DNA of 64,000 nt from Pithys albifrons albifrons (lineage: Eukaryota; Chordata; Aves; Passeriformes; Thamnophilidae). Shown here one piece after another: positions 48,009 to 59,727 of the stretch (the stretch's first letter is position 1; every line of letters begins with the position of its first letter). Below the pieces are notes generated by a model, which was not told where the DNA came from, ran no database searches, and saw only the letters and a program-made list of their open reading frames with translations. The translations under genes were made by a program, and so were the position numbers. The DNA lies in the NCBI RefSeq assembly GCF_047495875.1, contig NC_092460.1, positions 41,582,073 through 41,646,072 of the forward strand. The letters are read 5' to 3'.

Positions 48009-48699
48009 TGTCTCGGTTTGAGGGGAAAAACCAAAATGTTTTACCCAAAGCAGGGGAGGGGCCTCCTCCACAATAATCACACCACTCTTTATCAAATTTA
48101 AGAAAAGGAATTTTAATACAAGAAGGATAACTGCTATATATATATATATATATGTAAACAGACTAGTGCAACCCACTTCCCCAACACCATAAGAGAAAAA
48201 AAAAAAACAACAACAAAACCCAGCAGGTTTTCCTCCGGGAGAAAAGGTTATACTTAAGTGTCCTTGTCACAGCTCGGCTGGCTGCAGAGTGAGTTTCAGT
48301 CCCTCTCCAGCGAAACAGACGAGCAGTGGGCTTTCAGATGGACTCAGTCTCTTCCCCCTGTGTTCCCCGTCCAAGAAGCAGAAAAGTACGAGCAACCAGC
48401 AGCAAATCCAAGGCAGGCAGCAGCACGGCAGGAAAAGGTGGTCCGAAGTAGGCAGCGGCAAGACAGCCAGGGAAAAACCCCAGCAGTAACCAGCAGGGCA
48501 GCCTGCCTCCTTGGAGTCCCCACTCCCCCCTTCCGCCGAGCCAAGACTGAGGAGAATATCCAAAAAAAAAAAAAAAACCAAAAGAGACAAACCTGCCCCC
48601 ACCCCAGCGATCACAGTTAACTGCTTCTTTTGTTAACCGCTGGCCTGGGCAGTTAAGTGGCAGGGGAGAGAATTTACATAATAATCCCAAACTACAACA
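48009..48699 (-). repeat. 5' LTR of the ERV-L element (promoter LTR)
   Basis: 691 bp, nearly identical to 42317-43007. It differs by eye at ACCCAAAGC (ACCCACAAGC in the 3' LTR) and by 16 rather than 15 A in the poly-A run near 48562. Its outer edge joins CTGTC and satellite at 48700, and its inner edge joins the primer binding site. As the upstream LTR in viral sense it would drive transcription toward lower coordinates. Confidence 0.95.
48135..48153 (-). promoter_or_regulatory. Candidate TATA region in the 5' LTR
   Basis: A 19-base alternating TA tract lies about 126-144 bp from the inner end of the LTR. It is the only strong TATA-like sequence seen in viral sense. A start site 25-30 bp downstream would fall around 48105-48125. 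The tract has the same length in the other LTR (42444-42462). It could also be a simple microsatellite without promoter function. Confidence 0.5.
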
Positions 48700-49629
48700 C
48701 TGTCTGACAGGAATCGACTGTTTCACTTGTTAGCAAAGCAAAGTTGCACTTTGCTCGTTGAGCTTCCCCTAAAGAACAATTGTGCTTTTCACCGTGAAAG
48801 AAAGCTCCAGCCCTGGAGTTTTAGATGCATATGATTTACTTTCCAAAACCATAACAAATATATGCCCTGATGTCTCCTGTCCGTCAGAAATCCAGAGTTC
48901 ACGTGTTAGAAGACCAAAGGTGCACTTTGCGATAGGAGCTTCCCGTACGTAACAACTGTGTTTTTCACCAAGAAAGAAAGATCCAGGCCTGGATTCTCAG
49001 ATGCATGTTATTCACTTATCAAAGCCATAAGAAATGTGTGTCCTTATGCCTTCTGTCTTACAGGAATCAGCTGTTTCTCTTGTTAGCAACGAAAAGGTGC
49101 ACTTTACGATAAGAGCTTCCCGTACGTAACAACGGTGTTTTTCACCAAGAAAGAAAGCTCCAGACCTGCATTCTCGAATGCATATGATTCACTTATCGAA
49201 GCCATAAGAAATGTGTGTCCTTATGCCTTCTGTCTTGCAAGAATCAACTGTTTCTCTTGGTAGCAACGTAAAGTCGCACTTTGCGAGATGAGCTTCCCCT
49301 AAGGAACAACGCTGTTTCTCACCGAGAAAGAAAGATCCAGTCCTGGCTTCTCAGATGTATATGAGAATCTTTCTAAAGCCATAAGAAATATGTGTCCTGA
49401 TACATTCTTTCTGTCAGGAATCGACTGTTTCACTTGTTAGCAGAAAAATGCTACTCTTTGCGAGCTGAACTTCCCGTATGGAACAACTGTGCTTTACATC
49501 CAGAAAGAGAGCTCCAGTCCTGGATACTCTGGTGCATGTGATTCACTAACCAGATCCATAAGAATACTGTGTCCTGATGCCTTCTGTCTGAGAGGAATCG
49601 ACTGTTTCACTTGTTAGCAAATCAAAGTT
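48700..49629 (-). repeat. Inverted satellite segment 1, right part
   Basis: Begins with the second CTGTC copy (48700-48704) and continues the interrupted A monomer in reverse orientation. Closely matches 53076-54004 and 61529-62458. Ends at a polarity switch where AGCAAATCAAAGTT joins CTTATGGCTTTGATAAG (49629/49630). Confidence 0.92.
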
Positions 49630-50690
49630 CTTATGGCTTTGATAAGTGAATCATATGCATTCGAGAATGCAGGTTTGGAGCTTCCTTTCTTGGTGAAAAA
49701 CACAGTTGTTACGTACGGGAAGCTCCTATCGCAAAGTGCACCTTTGCTCTTCTAACAAGTGAAACTCTTGATTTCTGACAGACAGGAGACATCAGGGCAC
49801 ATATTTCTTATGGTTTTGGAAAGTAAATCATATGCATCTAAAACTCCAGGGCTGGAGCTTGCTTTCATGGTACAAAGCACTGTTGTTTCTTTACGGGAAG
49901 CTCAACGAGCAAAGTGCAACTTTTCGTTGCTAACAAGTGAAACAGTCGATTCCTGTCAGACAGGAGGCATCAGGACACAGTATTCTTATGGCTCTGGCTA
50001 GTGAATCACATGCATCAGAGAATCCAGGACTGGAGCTCTCTTTCTGGATGCAAAGCACTGTTGTTCCTTAGGGGCAGCGCAACGAGCAAAGTGCAACTTT
50101 GCTTTGCTAACAAGTGAAACAGTCGATTCCTGTCAGACAGGAGGCATCAGGACACAGTATTCTTATGGCTCTGGCTAGTGAATCACATGCATCAGAGAAT
50201 CCAGGACTGAAGCTCTCTTTCTGGATGCAAAGCACTGTTGTTCCTTAGGGGAAGCTCAACGAGCAAAGTGCAACTTTGCTTTGCTAACAAGTGAAACAGT
50301 CGATTCCTGTCAGATAGAAGGCATCAGGACACAGTATTCTTATGGCTCTTGTTAGTGAATCACATGCATTAGAGAATCCAGGACTGGAGCTCTCTTTCTG
50401 GATGCAAAGCGCAGTTGTTCCTTAGGGGAAGTTCAGCTCGCAAAGAGTAGCATTATTCTGCTAACAAGTGAAACAGTCGATTCCTGACAGAAAGACTGTA
50501 TCAGGACACATATTTCTTATGGCTTTAGAAAGATTCTCATATGCATCTGAGAATCCAGGCCTGGATCTTTCTTTCTCTGTGAAAAACAGCGTTGTTCCTT
50601 AGGGGAAGCTCATCTTGCAAAGGGCAACTTTTCGTTCCTAACAAAAAAAAGAGTTGATTCTTGCAAGACAGAAGGCATGTGGACAGAAGG
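49630..50690 (+). repeat. Direct-orientation satellite segment (about 1.06 kb)
   Basis: Opens inside a D monomer, then E 49763, A 49937, A 50114, A 50291, B 50468 and the beginning of a D-type monomer near 50650. Three successive A monomers are unusual for this window. It ends in a small duplication (GACAGAAGGCAT at 50667-50678 and 50682-50693, separated by GTG) where polarity reverses. Confidence 0.88.
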
Positions 50691-53600
50691 CATGAGCTTC
50701 TCCTAAGGAACAAAGTTGTTTTTCACCGAGAAACAAAGATCAAGGCCTGGATTCTCAGATGCATATTTTTCACTTATCAAAGCCATAAGAAATGTGTGTC
50801 CTTATGCCTTCTGTCTTACAAGAATCAGCTGTTTCTCTTGTTAGCAACGTAAAGTCGCACCTTGCGAGTTGAGCTTCCTTTATGGAACAAAGTTGCTTTT
50901 CACCGAGAAAGAAAGATCCAGTCCTGGATTCTCAGATGTATATGAGAATCTTTCTAAAGCCATAAGAAATATGTGTCCTGATACATTCTTTCTGTCAGGA
51001 ATCGACTGTTTCACTTGTTAGCAGAAAAATGCTACTCTTTGCAAGCTGAACTTCCCCTAAGGAACAACAGTGCGTTGCATCCAGAAAGAGAGCTCCAGTC
51101 CTGGATTCTCTGATGCATGTGATTCACTAGCCAGAGCCATACGAATACTGTGTCCTGATGCCTTCTGTCTGACAGGAATCGACTGTTTCACTTGTTAGCA
51201 AAGCAGAGTTGCACTTTGCTCGTTGAGCTTCCCCTAACAACAGTGCTTTTCACAGTGAAAGCAAGCTCCAGCCTTGGAGTTTTAGATGCATATGATTTAC
51301 TTTCCAAAACCATAAGAAATATGTGCTCTGATGTCTCCTGTCTGTCAGAAATCAAGAGTTTCACGTGTTAGAAGAGCAAAGGTGCACTTTGCGATAGGAG
51401 CTTCCCGTACGTAACAACTGTGTTTTTCACCAAGAAAGAAAGCTCCAGACCTGCATTCTCGAATGCATATGATTCACTTATCAAAGCCATAAGAAATGTG
51501 TGTCCTTATGCCTTCTGTCTTGCAAGAATCCACTGTTCTTCTTGTTAGCAACGAAAAGTTGCACTTTGCGAGATGAGCTTCCCCTAAGGAACAAAGTTGG
51601 TTTTCACCAAGAAAGAAAGATCCAGGCCTGGATTCTCAGATGCATATTATTCACTTATCAAAGCCATAAGAAATGTGTGTCCTTATGCCTTCTGTCTTAC
51701 AGGAATCAGCTGTTTCTCTTGTTAGCAACGAAAAGTTGCACTTTGCAAGATGAGCTTCCCCTAAGGAACAACGCTGTTTCTCACCGAGAAAGAAAGATCC
51801 AGTCCTGGATTCTCAGATGGATATGAGAATCTTTCTAAAGCCATAAGAAATGTGTGTCCTGATACATTCTTTCTTTCAGGAATCGACTGTTTCACTTGTT
51901 AGCAGAAAAATGCTACTCTTTGCGAGCTGAACTTCCCGTATGGAACAACTGTGCTTTGCATCCAGAAAGAGAGCTCCAGTCCTGGATACTCTGATGCATG
52001 TGATTCACTAGTCGGAGCCATAAGAATACTGTGTCCTGATGCCTTCTGTCTGACAGGAATCGACTGTTTCACTTGTTAGCAAAGCAGAGTTGCACTTTGC
52101 TCGTTGAGCTTCCCTTAAAGAAACAACAGTGCTTTGCACAGTGAAAGCAACCTCCAGCCCTGGAGTTTTAGATGCATATGATTTACTTTCCAAAACCATA
52201 AGAAATATGTGCCCTGATGTCTCCTGTCTTTCAGAAATCAAGAGTTTCACGTGTTAGAAGACCAAAGGTGCACTTTGCGATAAGAGCTTCCCGTACGTAA
52301 CAACTGTGTTTTTCACTAAGAAAGAAACCTCCAGACCTGCATTCTCGAATGCATATGATTCACTTATCGAAGCCATAAGAAATATGTGTCCTCATGCCTT
52401 CTGTCTTGCAAGAATCAACTCTTTCTCTTGTTAGGAACGAAAAGTTGCACTTTGCGAGATGAGCTTCCCCTAAGGAACAAGGTTGTTTTTCACCGAGAAA
52501 GAAAGATCCAGGCCTGGATTCTCAGATGCATATTATTCACTTATCTAAGCCATAAGAAATGTGTGTCCTTATGCATTCTATCTTGCAAGAATCAGCTGAT
52601 TCTCTTGTTAGCAACGAAAAGTTGCACTTTGAGAGATGAGCTTCCCCTAAGGAACAAGGTTGTTTTTCACCGAGAAAGAAAGATCCAGTCCTGGATTCTA
52701 AGCCATAAAGCCTGATACATTCTTTCTGTCATGAATCGACTTTTTCACTTGTTAGCAGAAAACTGCTACTCTTTACAAGCTGAACTTCCCCTAAGGAACA
52801 GCTGTGCTTTGCATCCAGAAAGAGAGCTCCAGTCCTGGATTCTCTGACGCATGTGGTTCACTAACCACATCCACAAGAATACTGTGTCCTGATGCCTTCT
52901 GTCTGACAGGAATCGACTGTTTCACTTGTTAGCAAAGCAAAGTTGCACTTTGCTCGTTGAGCTTCCCCTAAGGAACAACAGTGCTTTGCATCCAGAAAGA
53001 GAGCTCCAGGCCTGGATTCTCTGATGCATGTGATTCACTAGCCAGAGCCATAAGAATACTGTGTCCTGATGCCTTCTGTCTGACAGGAATCGACTGTTTC
53101 ACTTGTTAGCAAAGCAAAGTTGCACTTTGCTCGTTGAGCTTCCCCTAAAGAACAATTGTGCTTTTCACCGTGAAAGCAAGCTCCAGCCCTGGAGTTTTAG
53201 ATGCATATGATTTACTTTCCAAAACCATAACAAATATATGCCCTGATGTCTCCTCTCCGTCAGAAATCCAGAGTTCACGTGTTAGAAGAGCAAAGGTGCA
53301 CTTTGCGATAAGAGCTTCCGGTACGTAACAACTGTGTTTTTCACCAAGAAAGAAAGCTCCAGACCTGCATTCTCGAATGCATATGATTCACTTATCGAAG
53401 CCATAAGAAATGTGTGTCCTTACGCTTTCTGTCTTGCAAGAATCAGCTATTTCTCTTGTTAGCAACGAAAAGTTGTACTTTGCGAGATGAGCTTCCCTTA
53501 AGGAACAAAGTTGTTTTTCACGGAGAAAGAAAGATCCAGGCCTGGATTCTCAGATGCATATTATTCACTTATCAAAGCCATAAGAAATGTGTGTCCTTAT

Positions 53601-54004
53601 GCCTTCTGTCTTACAAGAATCAGCTGTTTCTCTTTTTAGCAACGAAAAGTTCACTTTGCGAGATGAGCTTCCCCTAAGGACCAACGCTGTTTCTCACCGA
53701 GAAAGAAAGATCCAGTCCTGGATTCTCAGATGTATATGAGAATCTTTCTAAAGCCATAAGAAATATGTGTCCTGATACATTCTTTCTGTCAGGAATCGAC
53801 TGTTTCACTTGTTGGCAGAAAAATGCTACTCTTTGCGAGCTGAAATTCCCGTATGGAACAACTGTGCTTTGCATCCAGAAAGAGAGCACCAGTCCTGGAT
53901 ACTCTGGTGCATGTGATTCACTAACCAGATCCATAAGAATACTGTGTCCTGATGCCTTCTGTCTGAGAGGAATCGACTGTTTCACTTGTTAGCAAATCAA
54001 AGTT
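50691..54004 (-). repeat. Inverted satellite segment 2 (about 3.3 kb)
   Basis: Reverse-complement monomers. Much of 51230-52720 matches 40467-41950 at an offset of 10764, including the reverse of the 4-bp-deleted E monomer (CCCCTAACAACAGTG near 51230) and of the 33-bp-deleted B* monomer (GATTCTAAGCCATAAAGCC near 52695). The stretch 53076-53080 is the empty counterpart of the retroviral insertion site. Ends at the same junction sequence as segment 1 (54004/54005). Confidence 0.9.
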
Positions 54005-57000
54005 CTTATGGCTTTGATAAGTGAATCATATGCATTCGAGAATGCAGGTTTGGAGCTTCCTTTCTTGTTGAAAACACCGTTGTTACGTACGGGAAGCTCC
54101 TATCGCAAAGTGCACCTTTGCTCTTCTAACAAGTGAAACTCTTGATTTCTGACAGACAGGAGACATCAGGGCACATATTTCTTATGGTTTTGGAAAGTAA
54201 ATCATATGCATCTAAAATTCCAGGGCTGGAGCTTGCTTTCACTGTGCAAAGCACTGTTGTTCCTTAGGGGAAGGTCAACGAGCAAAGTGCAACTTTGATT
54301 TGCTAAGTGAAACAGTCGATTCCTGTCAGATAGAAGGCATCAGGACACAGTATTCTTATGGCTCTTGTTAGTGAATCACATGCATTAGAGAATCCAGGAC
54401 TGGAGCTCTCTTTCTGGATGCAAAGTACTGTTGTTCCTTAGGGGAAATTCAGCTCGCAAAGAGTAGCATTTTTCTGCTAACAGTTGAAACAGTCGATTCC
54501 TGACAGAAAGAATGTATCAGGACACATATTTCTTATGGCTTTAGAAAGATTCTCATATGCATTTAGAATCCAGGACTGGATCTTTCTTTCTCGGTGAAAA
54601 ACAACCTTGTTCCTTAGGGGAAGCTCATCTCGCAAAGTGCAAATTTTCGTTGCTACCAAGAGAAACAGCTGATTCTTGCAAGATAGAAGGCATAAGGACA
54701 CACATTTCTTATGGCTTTGATAAGTGAATAATATGCATCTGAGAATCCAGGACTGGATCTTTCTTTCTCGGTGAAAAACAACTTTGTTCCTTAAAGGAAG
54801 CTCAACTCGCAAAATGCGACTTTACGTTGCTAACAAGAGAAACAGCTGATCCTTGCAAGACAGAAGGCATAAGGACACAGATTTCTTATGGCTTTGATAA
54901 GTGAATCATATGCATCTGAGAATGCAGGTTTGGAGCTTCCTTTCTTGGTGAAAACACAGTTGTTAGTTACGGGAAGCTCCTCTCGCAAAGTGCACCTTTG
55001 CTCTTCTAACACGTGAAACTCTTGATTTCTGACAGACAGGAGACATCAGGGCACATATTTCTTATGGTTTCGGAAAGTAAATCATTTGCATCTAAAACTC
55101 CAGAGCTGGAGCTTGCTTTCACTGTGCAAAGCACTGTTGTTCCTTAGGGAGAGTTCAACGAGCAAAGTGCAACTTTGCTTTGCTAACAAGTGAAACAGTC
55201 GATTCCTGTCAGACAGAAGGCATCAGGACACAGTATTCTTATGGCTCTGGCTAGTGAATCACATGCATCAGAGAATCCAGGACTGGAGCTCTCTTTCTGG
55301 ATGCAAAGCACTGTTGTTCCTTAGGGGAAGCTCAACGAGCAAAGTGCAACTTTGCTTTTCTAACAAGTGAAACAGTCGATTCCTGTCAGACAGGAGGCAT
55401 CAGGACACAGTATTCTTATGGCTCTGGCTAGTGAATCACATGCATCAGAGAATCCAGGACTGGAGCTCTCTTTCTGGATGCAAAGCGCAGTTGTTCCTTA
55501 GGGGAAGTTCAGCTCGCAAAGAGTAGCATTATTCTGCTAACAAGTGAAACAGTCGATTCCTGACAGAAAGACTGTATCAGGACACGTATTTCTTAAGGCT
55601 TTAGAAAGATTCTCATATGCATCTGAGAATCCAGGACTGGATCTTCCTTTCTCTGTGAAAAACAGCGTTGTTCCTTAGGGGAAGCTCATCTCTCAAAGTG
55701 CAACTTTTCGTTGCTAACAAGAAAAACAGCTGATTCTTGCAAGACAGGAACCATAAGGACACACATTTCTTATGGCTTTGATAAGTGAATAATATGCATC
55801 TGAGAATCCAGGCCTGGGTATTCTTTCTCGGTGAAAAACAACTTTGTTCCTTAAAGGAAGCTCCACTCGCAAAGTGCGACTTTACGTTGCTAACAAGAGA
55901 AACAGCTGATTCTTGCAAGACAGAAAGCATAAAGACACACATTTCATATGGCTTTGATAAGTGAATCATATGCATTCGAGAATGCAGGTCTGGAGCTTTC
56001 TTTCTTGGTGAAAAACACAGTTGTTACGTACGGGAAGCTCCTATCGCAAAGTGCACCTTTGCTCTTCTAACACGTGAAACTCTTGATTTCTGACAGACAG
56101 GAGACATCAGGGCACATATTTCTTATGGTTTTGGAAAGTAAATCATATGCATCTAAAACTCCAGGGCTGGAGCTTGCTTTCACTGTGCAAAGCACTGTTG
56201 TTCCTTAGGGGAAGCTCAACGAGCAAAGTGCAACTTTGCTTTGCTAACAAGTGAAACAGTCGATTCCTGTCAGACAGAAGGCATCAGGACACAGTATTCT
56301 TATGGCTCTGGCTAGTGAATCACATGCATCAGAGAATCCAGGACTGGAGCTCTCTTTCTAAATGCAAAGCACTGTTGTTCCTTAGGGGACGCTCAACGAG
56401 CAAAGTGCAACTTTGCTTTGCTAACAAGTGAAACAGTCGATTCCTGTCAGACAGAAGGCATCAGGACACAGTATTCTTATGGCTCTGGCTAGTGAATCAC
56501 ATGCATCAGAGAATCCAGGACTGGAGCTCTCTTTCTGGATGCAAAGCACTGTTGTTCCTTAGGGGAAGTTCAGCTTGCAAAGAGTAGCATTTTTCTGCTA
56601 ACAAGTGAAACAGTCGATTCCTGACAGAAAGAATGTATCAGGACACACATTTCTTATGGCTTGAGAAAGATTCTCATATGCATCTTAGAATCCAGGCCTG
56701 GATCTTTCTTTCTCAGTGAAAAGCAACTTTGTTCCTTAAAGGAAGCTCAACTCGCAAGGTGCGACTTTACGTTGCTAACAAGAGAAACAGCTGATTCTTG
56801 CAAGACAGAAGGCATAAGGACACACATTTCTTATGGCTTTGATAAGTGAATAGTATGCATCTGAGAATCCAGGACTGGATCTTTCTTTCTCGGTGAAAAA
56901 CAACTTTGTTCCTTAAAGGAAGCTCATCTCGCAAATGGCAACTTCTCGTTGCTAACAAGAGAAACAGCTGATTCTTGCAAGACAGAGGGCATAAGGACAC

Positions 57001-59727
57001 ACATCTCTTATGGCTTTGATAAGTGAATCATATGGATTCGAGAATGCAGGTCTGGAGCTTTCTTTCTCGGTAAAAAACACAATTGTTACGTACGGGAAGC
57101 TCTTATCGCAAAGTGCACCTTTGCTCTTCTAACACGTGAAACTCTTGATTTCTGACAGACAGGAGTTATCAGGGCACATATTTCTTATGGTCTTGGAAAG
57201 TAAATCATATGCATCTAAAACTCCAGGGCTGGTGCTTGCTTTCATGGTGCAAAGCACTGTTGTTTCTTTAGGGGAAGCTCAACGAGCAAAGTGCAACCCT
57301 TCTTTGCTAACAAGTGAAACAGTCGATTCCTATCGCACAGAAGACAACAGAACACAGTATTCTTATGGCTCTGGCTAGTGAATCACATGCATCAGAGAAT
57401 GCAGGACTGGAGCCCTCTTTCTGGATGCAAAGCGCAGTTGTTCCTTAGGGGAAGTTCAGCTCGAAAAAGTAGCATTATTCTGCTATCAAGAGAAACAGTC
57501 CATTCCCGTCAGAAAGAAGGTATCAGGACACATATTTCTTATGGCTTTAGAAAGATTCTCATATGCATCTGAGAATCCAGGCCTGGATCGTTCTTTCTCC
57601 GTGAAAAACAGCGTTGTTCCTTAGGGGAAGCTCATCTCGCAAAGTGGAACTTTTCCTTGCTAACAAGAGAAACAGCTGATTCTTGCAAGACAGAAAGCAT
57701 AAGGACACACATTTCTTATGGCTTTGATAAGTGAATAATATGCATCTGAGAATCCAGGCCTGGATCTTTCTTTCTCGGTGAAAAAGAACTTTGTTCCTTA
57801 AATGAAGCTCAACTCGCAAAGCGCAACTTTTCCTTGCTAACAAGAGAAACAGCTGATTCTTGCAAGACAGAAAGCATAAGGACACACATTTCTTATGGCT
57901 TTGATAAGTGAATCATATGCATTCGAGAATGCAGGTTGGACCTTCCTTTCTTGGTGAAAACACAGTTGTTACGTACGGGAAGCTCGTATCGCAAAGTGCA
58001 CCTTTGCTCTTCTAACACGTGAAACTCTTGATTTCTGACAGACAGGAGACATCTGGACACATATTTCTTATGGTTTTGGAAAGTAAATCATATGCATCTA
58101 AAACTCCAGGGCTGGAGCTTGCTTTCATGGTGCAAAGCACTGTTGTTCCTTAGGTGAAGGTCAACGAGCAAAGTGCAACTTTGATTTGCTAACAAGTGAA
58201 ACAGTCGATTCCTGTCAGACAGAAGGCATCAGGACACAGTATTTTTATGGCTCTGGTTAGTGAAACACATGCATCAGAGAATGCAGGACCGGAGCCCTCT
58301 TTCTGGATGCAAAGCACAGTTGTTCCTTAGGGGAAATTCAGCTCGCAAAGAGTAGCATTTTTCTGCGAACAAGTGAAACAGTCGATTCCTGACAGAAAGA
58401 ATGTATCAGGACACATATTTCTTATGGCTTTAGAAAGATTCTCACATGCATCTGAGAAGCCAGGACTGGATCTTTCTTTCTCGGTGAAAAAGAACTTTGT
58501 TCCTTAAAGGAAGCTCAACTCGCAAAGTGCGACTTTACGTTGCTAACAAGAGAAACAGCTGCTTCTTGCAAGACAGAAAGCATAAGGACACAGATTTCTT
58601 ATGGCTTTGGTAAGTGAATCATATGCATTCGAGAATGCAGGTCTGGAGCTTTCTTTCTCGGTGAAAAACACAGTTGTTACGTACGGGAAGCTCCTATCGC
58701 AAAGTGCACCTTTGCTCTTCTAACACGTGAAACTCTTGATTTCTGACAGACAGGAGACATCAGGGCACATATTTCTTATGGTTTTGGAAAGTAAATCATA
58801 TGCATCTAAAACTCCAGGGCTGGAGCTTGCTTTCACTGTGCAAAGCACTGTTGTTCCTTAGGGGAAGCTCAACGAGCAAAGTGCAACTTTGCTTTGCTAA
58901 CAAGTGAAACAGTCGATTCCTGTCAGACAGAAGGCATCAGGACACAGTATTCTTATGGCTCTGGCTAGTGAATCACATGCATCAGAGAATCCAGGACTGG
59001 AGCTCTCTTTCTGGATGCAAAGCACAGTTGTTCCTTAGGGGAAGCTCAACGAGCAAAGTGCAACTTTTCTTTGCTAACAAGTGAAACAGTCGATTCCTGT
59101 CAGACAGAAGGCATCAGGACACAGTATTCTTATGGCTCTGGCTAGTGAATCACATGCATCAGAGCATCCAGAACTGGAGCCCTCTTTCTGGATGCAAAGC
59201 ACAGTTGTTCCTTAGGGGAAGTTCAGCTCGCAAAGAGTAGCATTTTTCTGCTATCAAGTGAAACAGTCGATTCCCGTCAGAAAGAATGTATCAGGACACA
59301 TATTTCTTATGGCTTTAGAAAGATTCTCATATGCATCTGAGAATCCAGGACTGGATCTTTCTTTCTCGGTGAAAAACAGCGTTGTTACTTAGGGGAAGCT
59401 CATCTCGCAAAGTGCAACTTTTCGTTGCTAACAAGAGAAACAGCTGATTCTTGCAAGACAGAAGGCATAAGGACACACATTTCTTATGGCTTTGATAAGT
59501 GAATAATATGCATCTGAGAATCCAGGACTGAATCTTTCTTTCTCGGTGAAAAACAACTTTGTTCCTTAGGGTTAGCTCGTCTCGCAAAGTGCAATTTTCG
59601 TTGGTAACAAGAGAAACAGCTGATTCTTGCAACACAGAAAGCATAAGGACACACATTTTTATGGCTTTGATAAGTGAATCATATGCATTCGAGAATGCAG
59701 GTCTGGAGCTTTCGTTCTCCGTGAAAA
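54005..59727 (+). repeat. Direct-orientation satellite segment (5.7 kb)
   Basis: 177-bp monomers in the same sense as 1-39625 but without a full 18-mer. The stretch about 56580-57300 resembles 180-900. 57440-58500 resembles 4710-5760 of the 18-mer, with extra single-base changes. The A monomer near 57320 carries the CCTATCGCACAG tract. Ends at the plus-to-minus junction shared with 39625. Confidence 0.9.

Larger units (their letters stand above)
42317..48699 (-). mobile_element. Complete ERV-L type endogenous retrovirus (6383 bp)
   Basis: Seen directly: paired 691-bp LTRs with TG...CA ends, a 5-bp target duplication, a primer binding site next to the right LTR, a purine-rich tract next to the left LTR, and open gag and pol frames on the minus strand. 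The pol sequence, with the YIDD polymerase box and the order protease, RT, RNase H, integrase, resembles the mammalian HERV-L/MuERV-L family, class III, distantly related to foamy viruses. No env or dUTPase frame is present: only 99 bp separate the pol stop from the 3' LTR. The two LTRs differ, by eye, only by a one-base change in length near 42358 versus 48049 and by one A in a poly-A run, so the insertion is young. It lies inside an inverted satellite monomer. Confidence 0.95.
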
